From NCBI GenBank assembly GCA_039942715.1, contig JBDVBY010000001.1:806001-870000 (forward strand): 64,000 bases of DNA. Reading direction: 5' to 3'. The notes under the pieces are model-generated. The model searched no databases. It was given only the letters and a program-made list of their open reading frames with translations, and was not told the DNA's origin. Positions 51,798-60,237 of the stretch are shown in pieces. A program made the translations under genes and the position numbers. Numbering within the stretch: position 1 is the first letter of the stretch; each line of letters begins with the position of its first letter. Source of the stretch: JABDJX01 sp039942715 (GTDB lineage Bacteria; Pseudomonadota; Alphaproteobacteria; Rhodobacterales; Rhodobacteraceae).

Positions 51798-52913
51798 CTA
51801 AGAAAATAGAACTTTCCGATACGCAGACAATGCGTTTCCCTTTTGATATGAAGAAAGTGCCTCGCGTCGATCAAACAAAAGCGGCTCATTCAGAGCATTG
51901 TTCATTGCTGCTGAAAAAGCTTGCAGATCATTGCAAGGCACAAGGTGACCATAAGCTCCATTGTTTAAAATTTCTGCTGGCCCGGTTGGACAATCCGTAC
52001 TGACAATTTCTGTTTCAAGTGCCAACGCTTCTATTAGGACATTTGGCAGCCCCTCAAAATCCGAACTTAGAGCCATGATGTTCGCTTCTTTAATCAAGCG
52101 ATAGGGATTAGAGAGATATCCTGCAAATTCAACATCCTGACCAAGTGAAAGCTCTTCCACAAGCGCTTCCAATTCTGACTTCAAAGGACCATCGCCCGCC
52201 AAAACCAACCTGGCCGGGCGAAGATCACGCAACTGTTTGAACGCTTTAAGTAGAAGCGGCAGGTTTTTCTGCCGCGACAGGCGGCCTACAAAAGCAATTA
52301 CGGGAACTTGGTCGTTTTCGACAGAAAATGCAGAAGGGTCTTCTGCCATATCCCATAGCAGCGCTATGTCGACTGGATTAGGAAGCGCAATGACTTTCGT
52401 TGATGTTGCCGGCACCATCTCTTCAATCTCGACTTTAAGTGCCTTTGAAACGGCGATTATCGCGTCTGCCTTTGGATAAAGTCGCTTGATAAGAAACTGT
52501 TTTACCACACGTTTTAGCGGTGGCGCGGCAATGAACTCAAAGTGGAGGCTTAGGCGTTCACTGACGACAACCTTTGCGCGAGATCGTGCAAGGCGGCAGG
52601 CTGCGATAAGTGCGATGTTGGCATGCGTTAGTGCAGAAAGACACACTGTCGGATCAATCTCTTTCAGAACTTTCATCAAAGCGGGAACGCTCAGGGCCAT
52701 TCGACGCGCACCCAAGTCAATGACTTCGATCTTTTCGTTTAGCTTGCGTCTATTTGGACCCTCGGCACGGGCCGCAACAACAACCACGTCAATTCCGTTC
52801 AAATATAGGTCATTGGCAACACCGAGAAGCACCGCTTCGGCACCGCCCGCCGCAAAAGCGTGAAGGAATATCACTACACGATGATGCACAGAGTCGACTT
52901 GTCCGTCTGACAT
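51798..52913 (-). CDS. glycosyltransferase family 4
   Basis: 371 residues. GT-B fold with FAAGGAEAVLLGVANDLYLNG at the N-terminus (glycine-rich loop), and PVIAFVGRLSRQKNLPLLLKAF, EANIMALSSDFEGLPNVLIEALALETEIVSTDC in the C-terminal half, which holds the E-x7-E nucleotide-sugar motif. Retaining transferase that adds a sugar from a nucleotide donor. Starts 3 nt after the chain-length gene stop. Confidence 0.92.
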   Translation of the reverse strand: MSDGQVDSVHHRVVIFLHAFAAGGAEAVLLGVANDLYLNGIDVVVVAARAEGPNRRKLNEKIEVIDLGARRMALSVPALMKVLKEIDPTVCLSALTHANIALIAACRLARSRAKVVVSERLSLHFEFIAAPPLKRVVKQFLIKRLYPKADAIIAVSKALKVEIEEMVPATSTKVIALPNPVDIALLWDMAEDPSAFSVENDQVPVIAFVGRLSRQKNLPLLLKAFKQLRDLRPARLVLAGDGPLKSELEALVEELSLGQDVEFAGYLSNPYRLIKEANIMALSSDFEGLPNVLIEALALETEIVSTDCPTGPAEILNNGAYGHLVPCNDLQAFSAAMNNALNEPLLFDRREALSSYQKGNALSAYRKVLFS

Positions 52914-52916
52914 GCC

Positions 52917-53795
52917 CTACTCGGTCTCAACCCGCTCTCGGCCTGCGATCTCGCGCAGCAAAATGATTGAGGCCGCGAGCATAAGGAAAATCAGCATCGT
53001 GATAATCATCAATTCGGTTCTACCCAAACCAACTTTATCTTCGCTCAAGCGTGGTGCCGACAGAACATCAATCCCATTCCCCGTAGCTTCAAAAAAGTCT
53101 AGCTTTTGTTCTTGGGCATCGATGGCTGACAGCATGTCGGCGACGGTGCTTTCCCGTAGGGCCAAAAGAGCGCTTTCTGCACTGTTAGCGTTGGATGGTT
53201 CCGAGAGTTGCCCTAACTCGGGCTTCGCGGTTTCGCGCTCTAAAAGCTGAATGCGCGTGCGCAGCTCGGCCAATTCTTCTGAAAGCTGTGTCCTTTGGAT
53301 TTCTAGAGACGCGCGCGTTTCAGATCGCTTAAACAAAGCTGAGCGACGCTCAAGATATGACGCAATCAACTCTTCCAGAAAATTCACCGACCATTGGCCG
53401 TTGCCGTCTACAATCCGCAGACCCAGAACAGGAGAGTTTGCGACGTTGAAGACGGATAGCTTTTCCAAGGCTTGTTCAACGCTCGTTCCGTCAGTCGGAT
53501 GCGGAAGGCGTTCAAGTGTCGCAGCAATGACAGGCCAACTGGTAAGGATTTGGATTTCTGCATTGAGTGCGACAGGGTGATCAACATCGACCTGCAAACG
53601 GTCATTGTCTGATAAGGCCGACGGGACAGTGTACTCGTTTCCAAACTTTACAAATATCTCTGCATTTGCTTCGAACGAGTCTTCCGTTTGCGAGGCAATA
53701 AAATGCCCAGCCAAAGCCCCTAAAACCCCTGCGACAACAAGGAAGATCCAGTTTTTGGAAACTACTGAAATCAATGCAAGTTCTCGTTTCATCAT
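52917..53795 (-). CDS. Wzz-like polysaccharide chain-length determinant
   Basis: 292 residues. N-terminal membrane helix about 15-34 (WIFLVVAGVLGALAGHFI), a periplasmic coiled-coil domain (RRSALFKRSETRASLEIQRTQLSEELAELRTRIQLLE) and a C-terminal helix about 260-283 (ELMIITMLIFLMLAASIIL). There is no cytoplasmic tyrosine kinase domain. This architecture controls the length of polymerised glycans. Stop overlaps nothing, but it starts 4 nt inside the ligase/polymerase stop. Confidence 0.85.
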   Translation of the reverse strand: MMKRELALISVVSKNWIFLVVAGVLGALAGHFIASQTEDSFEANAEIFVKFGNEYTVPSALSDNDRLQVDVDHPVALNAEIQILTSWPVIAATLERLPHPTDGTSVEQALEKLSVFNVANSPVLGLRIVDGNGQWSVNFLEELIASYLERRSALFKRSETRASLEIQRTQLSEELAELRTRIQLLERETAKPELGQLSEPSNANSAESALLALRESTVADMLSAIDAQEQKLDFFEATGNGIDVLSAPRLSEDKVGLGRTELMIITMLIFLMLAASIILLREIAGRERVETE

Positions 53796-55174
53796 TCCCG
53801 CAAACTCCTACCATTAAACATTTTCTGTTTGCCATTTTTTCTGGCCATCTGATCTTCAAAAACCGCAACCGGGATGAACAGTAAACCGATGAAAAGCCAG
53901 AGATAACTAAACTTTGCGTCGTGTAGCAGCCAGTGCGAGACCAAAATGAAGAGGACTGCTACACAAAAGCTTCGAATGTCGCGGAAAAGTCCTTCTTCGC
54001 GACTTTTTTGGGCGGCTTGCCCAGCTTTCGCAATGTTCCAAAATCCCAGAGCAAAAACGATAAGTAATCCCACTAAGCCGATTATGCCAGTCTCGGCTGC
54101 AACTTCCAGATAAAGACTGTGCGCTCCACGATCTGAGTTTCGCATAAGGATGTTGAACCGCGCCACGTATTCCTGAAAGTGATTTTCGAATTGTCCGTAT
54201 CCGACGCCGGTCCAAGGATTATCGACGAACATATAGACGGCCGATTTCATTTCGCCCAACCTGCCTGCCAACGCCTGTTCTGGAATTTCAGACTCGTTCA
54301 GACGTCCGCTAACCACATCTGTCAGCGCAGAGAAACCGCCAGTAATTCGGTCAACGTATGCGGTCGGCTGCGTCACCAAAAACAGTGACAGAGTGGCAAA
54401 TATCAACAGGAACGGCCAGATTTTGCGTTCGAAAGCTATGAGAACCAATATTCCGAGACCAAAGGCGATGACCCCGCCGCGTGACGCAGTCGCAAAAATT
54501 CCGCCACATACGGTCAAAGCCGCCAAACTATATAGACCTATCCACGGCAAGCGCCGCGCCGCAAACAGTCTTGAAGCAGATATCAAAGCACCCGGAATCA
54601 GATAGGTTGCGAAAAAATTTGGGTCGCCCACTGGTCCGCCCGGACGGACCAAGTTCACCTCGCCTGAAATATGCCGGATATCACTGCTTCCAAGCCCTCC
54701 AAAGTTCAGATGATCGAGCGCAAAAAGCACCTGAACAATCGCAATAGCAGCCAGAATTACGCTGATCCAGACGAGGACATCGTAAATGCGTGCCAGGCTT
54801 CGGGTATCTCCGATAAGCCACAAGATGAGACCGACCAAAAGGATGTTCGGCATAACTCGTCTGAAAGCGACATAAGAGCTTTCAGGTGATTGCGAAAAGA
54901 TGACCGACGAGAGGCTTGCTGCCAACCAGATCAGTATGGCCGCGGCAAATATCCGTGGAACATAAATCTGACCGATATCAAGATACCGGACGCTTATCAG
55001 GAGGGCGATTGCGCTCAAAATGAGCGCGGCAAGGACAAAATCTGCATTGTGAAAAGTCGACAGCACAAATGGGAGATGAAGCAAGAGGCAAGCTGTCAAA
55101 ACCGATGCTGCGACACTTGGAATGCGCAACAAAGAAGCGAACAGAATGAATGTCGCAATACCAGCTTGGATCAT
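53792..55174 (-). CDS. O-antigen ligase/polymerase-family membrane protein (Wzy_C)
   Basis: 460 residues with about twelve membrane segments. A large periplasmic loop with NPWTGVGYGQFENHFQEY (Wzy_C signature, GxGxGQFE) and the following SLYLEVAAETGIIGLVGLLIVFALG match the WaaL/Wzy family. It joins or polymerises lipid-linked repeat units in the periplasm. Ligase versus polymerase cannot be told from sequence alone. It is the first gene of the minus-strand operon, divergent from the lyase-like gene at 55552. Confidence 0.88.
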   Translation of the reverse strand: MIQAGIATFILFASLLRIPSVAASVLTACLLLHLPFVLSTFHNADFVLAALILSAIALLISVRYLDIGQIYVPRIFAAAILIWLAASLSSVIFSQSPESSYVAFRRVMPNILLVGLILWLIGDTRSLARIYDVLVWISVILAAIAIVQVLFALDHLNFGGLGSSDIRHISGEVNLVRPGGPVGDPNFFATYLIPGALISASRLFAARRLPWIGLYSLAALTVCGGIFATASRGGVIAFGLGILVLIAFERKIWPFLLIFATLSLFLVTQPTAYVDRITGGFSALTDVVSGRLNESEIPEQALAGRLGEMKSAVYMFVDNPWTGVGYGQFENHFQEYVARFNILMRNSDRGAHSLYLEVAAETGIIGLVGLLIVFALGFWNIAKAGQAAQKSREEGLFRDIRSFCVAVLFILVSHWLLHDAKFSYLWLFIGLLFIPVAVFEDQMARKNGKQKMFNGRSLRE

Positions 55175-55551
55175 TCTTTAACCTACACCCACAGACGATC
55201 TACAGATCGATACACCAAAACCGGCCATAAGCACTGCCCTAAAATCAGATTCTGCCTGGAAATCCGAGCAGCGTGCCTGGGTTAAGGAAAAGTTAAGAGC
55301 GAAACCGCACAAAAATAGCTGCGCTTTTTTGCCAACGATGGGCCGACATTCGGCGGAAAGCCCCGCATTACAGTCCGAAATACACACAATGGCAAGAAAA
55401 GCGAATGATAAGCCTAGACGGGGCAACAATAGCCGTTTTGTGACCGTTCTCACGTCACATTAGAGCCTTTTTTAAACCTTTGTGTCTCATTGTTTCCAAA
55501 TGCCCAACCTTGGGCTTCAAAATCTTCGACTGTAGCAGGACGAGCTTTACA
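55175..55551. promoter_or_regulatory. divergent regulatory region in the exopolysaccharide cluster
   Basis: 377 bp without a gene separates divergent starts at 55174 and 55552. It holds the CRP-like dyad listed at 55439. No clear -35/-10 or ribosome site apart from the weak one before 55552. Confidence 0.35.
55439..55459. promoter_or_regulatory. TGTGAC-N9-GTCACA dyad / CRP-like site
   Basis: A perfect 6 bp-arm dyad overlaps TGTGA-N6-TCACG, close to the CRP/FNR-family half-site arrangement, about 93-113 bp upstream of the lyase-like gene start. A CRP-family regulator would fit carbon-dependent exopolysaccharide control, but this is a motif match only. Confidence 0.35.
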
Positions 55552-57381
55552 ATGAACCCATTCCTCTTTCTTCTTGGCATCTTCGGTTTCAGCGCATTCT
55601 CCACAAAAGGATCATCGAGCAATTCCGATTCTGACGCGCTCGAAGTTGTACTGCCACCGGCACCAGACCTTGTTCCAATTGCGCCAGCAGATTTGGATGG
55701 GGATGTCGTCGATCCCGAGTCGGTTCAGCCCGAGATCGTCGTCCCGGCGATTGTGGTGCCTGAAGATTCTGAACCAGAGATTGCGGAACCAGCCCAGCCG
55801 TCGGTTGAAGATGTAGAACCGCCAGCTGAAGATGTTGAGCCGCCAGTTGAGGACGTGGAGCCGCCAGTTGAGGACGTCGAGCCGCCGGTTGAGGATGTCG
55901 AGCCGCCGGTTGAGGATGTCGAGCCGCCGGTTGAGGATGTCGAGCCGCCGGTTGAAGATGTCGAGCCGCCGGTTGAGGATGTCGAGCCGCCGGTTGAAGA
56001 CGATACTGCTGGGCAGCCGTCAAACGACGTTCCGATCGCGTTCGAAGGTGCTGAAGGGTTTGGACAATACACCGTCGGCGGTCGGGGCGGAGAAATCTTG
56101 AAAGTAACAAACCTGGACGACAGTGGTGAAGGCAGCTTGAGATGGGCATTGGAAGATGTCACCGGGCCGCGCATTGTTTTGTTCGAAGTCGGCGGTGTGA
56201 TCGAGTTGCAGTCCGAGATCGAGATCGAAAACCCTTTCGTGACCATCGCGGGGCAAACAGCGTTGGGCGATGGCATCACAATCACCGGCGCGCGCATTCA
56301 GATCGATGCTGATGAAGTCATTGTTAGAGGGTTAAAATTTCGACCCGGAGACGATGTAGAAGGACAAGATTTTTCTACGCGGGACGGTTTGTCAGTTGGA
56401 AACGGCTCGTCGGGTGACCCGGTGAGCAACATAATTATCGATCACAACTCGTTCACATGGGCAACTGATGAGAACGCGGCAATCTGGGGCAACGTCAGCG
56501 ACCTTACATTCTCGAATAACATTGTGGCACAAGGGTTGGAGACACCTACCGAGATAGGCCGATCTTCGATGGGAATGATCATCAGCGGCGGCGACATTGA
56601 CGACATCACCATTACCCAGAATTTCTTTGCGCATAATGACGACCGAAATCCATACTTGCGCGACGTGGACAACGCCGAGATCACCAACAACTATATTTAC
56701 AACTATGGTGCATCTGGGCTCCGATTGGCGAACTCGGTTACAAGCAATGTCATCGGCAACGTCTTTGAAGCAGGTGTGGATTCACCAGATCGCGCTCCAC
56801 TTTATCTGTTAGATGGCGACTCCAACAGCAGCCAATATTACCTGGAAGACAACATTTGGCTTAACGATGGAGCGGAAATTAACGGCAATGATGTAGCGCA
56901 TACCGATGTTGATCATATTCAAGATGGTTTGGTTTTTGCGAGCAATGTCGACGCAATGGATGCAAGCTTGGTCAAGGAATACGTCCTGCAGAATGCAGGC
57001 GCGATGCCCATGGACCGAGATAACGTCGATTCCTACCTCATTCAAACCGCGAGAGACGGCACGGGGTCGTCAATTGACACTCTGGACCAGTCGCCCGTTC
57101 AGTTGCATCAGAATGACACCTTTGACGCACATCTTGACACCGACGAAGACGGAATGCCGGACTGGTACGAGCAATGGTACGCCCCGCTTGATCCGACAGT
57201 GTTCGACGCGCACGGCGACACAGATGATGACGGCTTCACAAACATCGAAGAATACATGAATGGCTTGATCACTGGCTTCGACGAGGCGGATGTTATGGCG
57301 TTGATGACGACGACAATAACGTCCGAGCTTCCGACAACTGCCAACGAAGACGCCGAAGAGGGAGAGCTTGAACTGCTCTAG
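55552..57381 (+). CDS. secreted pectate lyase-like beta-helix protein with VEDVEPP repeats
   Basis: 609 residues from ATG 55552. N-terminal hydrophobic segment about 3-22 (FLFLLGIFGFSAF), then an acidic Pro/Glu/Asp-rich region including nine VEDVEPP heptapeptides at 85-147. Residues about 165-520 are a right-handed beta-helix with GEGSLRWALE, IDHNSFTWATDENA and NNIVAQGLETP, similar to PL1 pectate lyases. The C-terminal DTDEDGMPDWYEQ and DTDDDGFTNIEEYMN are EF-hand/thrombospondin-3-like calcium motifs. Probably a surface or secreted lyase for the exopolysaccharide. Confidence 0.85.
   Translation: MNPFLFLLGIFGFSAFSTKGSSSNSDSDALEVVLPPAPDLVPIAPADLDGDVVDPESVQPEIVVPAIVVPEDSEPEIAEPAQPSVEDVEPPAEDVEPPVEDVEPPVEDVEPPVEDVEPPVEDVEPPVEDVEPPVEDVEPPVEDVEPPVEDDTAGQPSNDVPIAFEGAEGFGQYTVGGRGGEILKVTNLDDSGEGSLRWALEDVTGPRIVLFEVGGVIELQSEIEIENPFVTIAGQTALGDGITITGARIQIDADEVIVRGLKFRPGDDVEGQDFSTRDGLSVGNGSSGDPVSNIIIDHNSFTWATDENAAIWGNVSDLTFSNNIVAQGLETPTEIGRSSMGMIISGGDIDDITITQNFFAHNDDRNPYLRDVDNAEITNNYIYNYGASGLRLANSVTSNVIGNVFEAGVDSPDRAPLYLLDGDSNSSQYYLEDNIWLNDGAEINGNDVAHTDVDHIQDGLVFASNVDAMDASLVKEYVLQNAGAMPMDRDNVDSYLIQTARDGTGSSIDTLDQSPVQLHQNDTFDAHLDTDEDGMPDWYEQWYAPLDPTVFDAHGDTDDDGFTNIEEYMNGLITGFDEADVMALMTTTITSELPTTANEDAEEGELELL
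55804..56001 (+). repeat. 21 bp tandem repeat encoding VEDVEPP
   Basis: Nine full 21-bp units, plus a partial tenth (VEDD), run in frame inside the lyase-like gene. Units differ by third-position changes, and the second has Ala for Val. This is protein-coding low-complexity, not a CRISPR, and copy number may vary between strains. Confidence 0.95.
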
Positions 57382-57766
57382 TGGCGCGCGATAGCCCTAC
57401 CGCTTATCCCGATTTCGATTGAACCGCTGCTTCCAGCGGGGCGGAGTGCTATTTTTGCAGTCAATATTTGTGCGGTTTCACGGGAGGAGCCGTTAAATTT
57501 ACTGTTTGTGGTGGCCCACTGTTGCTTTGATCCGTTGGACAGGCTAATTTTTGGACCTTAGTTAAGTTCTTGAACGTTTTTGAAGAGTTGCCGATGATTT
57601 TTGAAGTCCCAACAGCTGGTATGCTGTCCGCGACCAACCCGGCCCCCCTTTTCAGCGAGCGTGTGTCAAAATCCGGTTTGCGCATTCATGTCCCAGATTG
57701 AATTTGTCGAGAAGCTTCGCGCGCCGTCCGGCTTTATAGAAGAAATGAAGCGGATTGGAGGCGTTC
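57382..57766. other. intergenic region between lyase-like and glycosyltransferase genes
   Basis: 385 bp with no credible ORF. It contains the hairpin listed at 57424 and a GGAGG ribosome site immediately before the next gene. A T-run at 57452-57456 is separated from the hairpin by 12 bp. Nothing else recognised. Confidence 0.4.
57424..57439 (+). terminator. hairpin CCGCTG-CTTC-CAGCGG after the lyase-like gene
   Basis: A 6 bp GC-rich stem with a CTTC tetraloop starts 43 nt after the stop codon; a short T-run follows 12 nt later. It is a plausible intrinsic terminator. Confidence 0.45.
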
Positions 57767-59020
57767 GTGTCACGTAGTGATGAACTAACCGAAGTGCCGC
57801 TGAACGCGAAGCAGGACTTGAAAGTCGCGTATATGATGTCGCGATTTCCAAAACTTACTGAGACCTTTATTCTTAACGAAATCATTGCCCTGAAGGCGCG
57901 AGGCGTTACGGTCGAGATCTTTCCGCTTTGGCGTGTAGAGACTGACAAGGTGCATCCGTCCGCCGAAGCATTGATGGACGAGGTGCACTTCTTACCGCAC
58001 CTCAACCTGACCATGATCAAAGACAACTTGTATTTTATGCTGAGCAGGCCACGCCGATACTTTAACGCACTTGGTGCATTGATTTCGGGCAATAGAAAAT
58101 CGTTCCGGTTTTTGTTGGGCGCGCTCGTATATTTTCCAAAACTGGCAACTTTCGCACGCGCGATGGAACAGGCCGGCATTGATCACATCCATGCGCATTT
58201 TGCCAATCATCCGGCGGCCGCCGCTTACGGATTGAACTTGCTGACCGGTATCGGCTGGAGCTTTACTGCACATGGTTCCGACCTTCATCGCCGCCAAACC
58301 ATGTTGCGTCGCAAAATAGAGAAAGCGGATTTTGTAGTTGCGATTTCAGAGTATAATCGGCGGTTCATGCAACCTCATACCGACAAGTCCGAGCTGGACA
58401 AGATACATGTTGTGCATTGTGGCGTCGACACGTCCCTGTTTCAAAAGCGAGAAAAACTACCTGGCTTCAACATCATTTGCGTTGGCGCATTGTATGAACT
58501 GAAGGGTCAGCGGCACCTTATTGAAGCCTGCGCTAAGTTGAAATGGAAAGGCTGGCACTGCCATATTGTCGGTGGCGGGGTCGATCTAAGTGCGCTGAAA
58601 GCGCTTACAAGTAAGCTTGGTCTTGATGATCAGATAACCTTTCATGGTCCTTGTACATCTGAGCGTGTCGCACAACTTTTTTCACAAGTGCAAGTTGCGT
58701 GTTCGCCCAGTGCGCCAACCGCTGACGGGCGACGTGAAGGCATACCAGTCGTCTTGATGGAAGCGGCCGCAAGCAGCCTGCCCTTGGTAAGTAGCAATAT
58801 GTCCGGTATTCCTGAACTTGTGCGGGATGGAGTAAATGGATTTCTGACGGAACCGGGTGATGTAGACGGCATCGCCCATGCGCTGACAACGCTTCATGAC
58901 GAGCCTGAGGTTGCGGCCCGGATGGGCGCACAAAGTCGAGCTATCGTTGACGCGGAATTCTCGCTTTCAGAAAACACCGCGCGTCTCAACGACCTTTTTG
59001 TCGAAGCAAAATCATGCTGA
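57767..59020 (+). CDS. glycosyltransferase family 4 (exopolysaccharide)
   Basis: 417 residues from GTG 57767 with a GGAGG site 5 nt upstream; a TTG at 57755 would extend it by four codons and would overlap the ribosome site. The N-terminus VAYMMSRFPKLTETFILNEIIAL is characteristic of colanic-acid-type GT4 enzymes, with HIHAHFANHPAAAAY, FTAHGSDLHR and IPVVLMEAAASSLPLVSSN following. It adds a sugar to the growing repeat unit. Stop overlaps the GT2 start by 7 nt. Confidence 0.92.
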   Translation: MSRSDELTEVPLNAKQDLKVAYMMSRFPKLTETFILNEIIALKARGVTVEIFPLWRVETDKVHPSAEALMDEVHFLPHLNLTMIKDNLYFMLSRPRRYFNALGALISGNRKSFRFLLGALVYFPKLATFARAMEQAGIDHIHAHFANHPAAAAYGLNLLTGIGWSFTAHGSDLHRRQTMLRRKIEKADFVVAISEYNRRFMQPHTDKSELDKIHVVHCGVDTSLFQKREKLPGFNIICVGALYELKGQRHLIEACAKLKWKGWHCHIVGGGVDLSALKALTSKLGLDDQITFHGPCTSERVAQLFSQVQVACSPSAPTADGRREGIPVVLMEAAASSLPLVSSNMSGIPELVRDGVNGFLTEPGDVDGIAHALTTLHDEPEVAARMGAQSRAIVDAEFSLSENTARLNDLFVEAKSC

Positions 59021-60153
59021 TACTCGCGCTGATTTGCCTGGCTGCGATGGCGGTTCCATTTACGATCTATCCGCTCATGCTATGGCTGCACGCGCGCTTA
59101 GCTGCTGACACTGCATTAAAGGCAGACATGTTTCCGCACGTGGATTTGATCATTTGCGCTCATAATGAAGCTGATCATATCGCTGCAAAGATGCAAAACG
59201 TTGAAGCGCTGAACTATCCCAAAGACAAGCTGAGCGTTTGGGTGGCCTCGGATGGCTCGAGTGATGCCACCGTAGAAATCGCCAGCGCTTCCGCCGCGGA
59301 CAATGTAACTGTTCTTGATCTTCCTCGCACCGGCAAAGCAGGAGCGCTTGATACTGCAGTCACTAGTGGGACCGCACCTGTGATTGCGTTTTCTGACGCT
59401 AATAGTGATTGGGAAGTTGACGCCCTTAAGAATCTAACAGCTTACTTAGCCGATGACGCGACGGGGGGCGTGGCAGGTGACCAACGATATGGCACGGGTA
59501 AACATGCTGCGGGCGAACGCAGTTACTGGAGCTTCGATAGAAAGCTAAAAGAGTGGCAAGCCCAAGCAGGAAGTGCGATTTCAGCAACGGGTGCGATTTA
59601 CTGTATCCGGCGTGAGTTTTACCAACCGCCTCCGGGTGATGCGACAGATGATTTCATGATCTCGACTGGGGTGATTGCCGCTGGCCGGCGATTGCAATTT
59701 GCACCGGACGCTGTCGCATGGGAGGCGGCAGCGGAAGACGGAACACATGAATTCGCGCGAAAGGTTCGCATTATCAGCCGCGGGCTTAGAAGTATCTATT
59801 ATCGACGTCAGCTTCTTAATCCATTCAAAACAGGCATTTACGGACTTGAGTTGCTTGTTCACAAGGTCTGGCGCCGAATGGTTTGGCTTCCATTGTTGTG
59901 TTTAGTGATATTGTCCCCTGCACTCTTGTTTAGCTCGCCCGCTGCTGTTGTTATCGCTATTGGAACCATCGGATTTGTTGCACTGGGATTGGCGGGAGCT
60001 ATTCCAGGTGTCGCGCGTTCGTTTAAACCCGCAGGCATCGCCAACTATGTCTGGATGGTAAATTTCGCATGCGCCAAAGCAACTTTTAACTTCTTTGCAG
60101 GACATAGAATTTCGCATTGGAACCTGCCTCGTAGTGATAAGCTAGGGGGCTGA
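59014..60153 (+). CDS. glycosyltransferase family 2 membrane protein
   Basis: 379 residues. N-terminal membrane helix about 2-22. GT2 catalytic domain: LIICAHNEADHIAAKMQNV, VASDGSSDAT, KAGALDTAV, FSDANSDWEVDA with the DxD, and a later ATDDFMISTGVIAAGRR segment. Three to four C-terminal helices (about 290-345) are typical of membrane GT2 synthases (cellulose/hyaluronan-type). It follows the GT4 gene by overlap, so both act on the same glycan. Confidence 0.9.
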   Translation: MLILALICLAAMAVPFTIYPLMLWLHARLAADTALKADMFPHVDLIICAHNEADHIAAKMQNVEALNYPKDKLSVWVASDGSSDATVEIASASAADNVTVLDLPRTGKAGALDTAVTSGTAPVIAFSDANSDWEVDALKNLTAYLADDATGGVAGDQRYGTGKHAAGERSYWSFDRKLKEWQAQAGSAISATGAIYCIRREFYQPPPGDATDDFMISTGVIAAGRRLQFAPDAVAWEAAAEDGTHEFARKVRIISRGLRSIYYRRQLLNPFKTGIYGLELLVHKVWRRMVWLPLLCLVILSPALLFSSPAAVVIAIGTIGFVALGLAGAIPGVARSFKPAGIANYVWMVNFACAKATFNFFAGHRISHWNLPRSDKLGG

Positions 60154-60237
60154 TCGAGTGATGACATCGACGCCGCCAAAATTTCTGCGTGATGCTTTTT
60201 CCGCAAATTCAGCCGCTAGAAAGTCAGGGGCTGCATC

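Noticed and set aside
55804..56001. Tandem repeat as CRISPR array
   Set aside because: Units are contiguous 21 bp codon repeats without spacers, and no cas genes are present.
55725..56297. Reverse-strand ORF rich in STGGSTS repeats
   Set aside because: It is the antisense of the VEDVEPP repeat and the lyase-like start.
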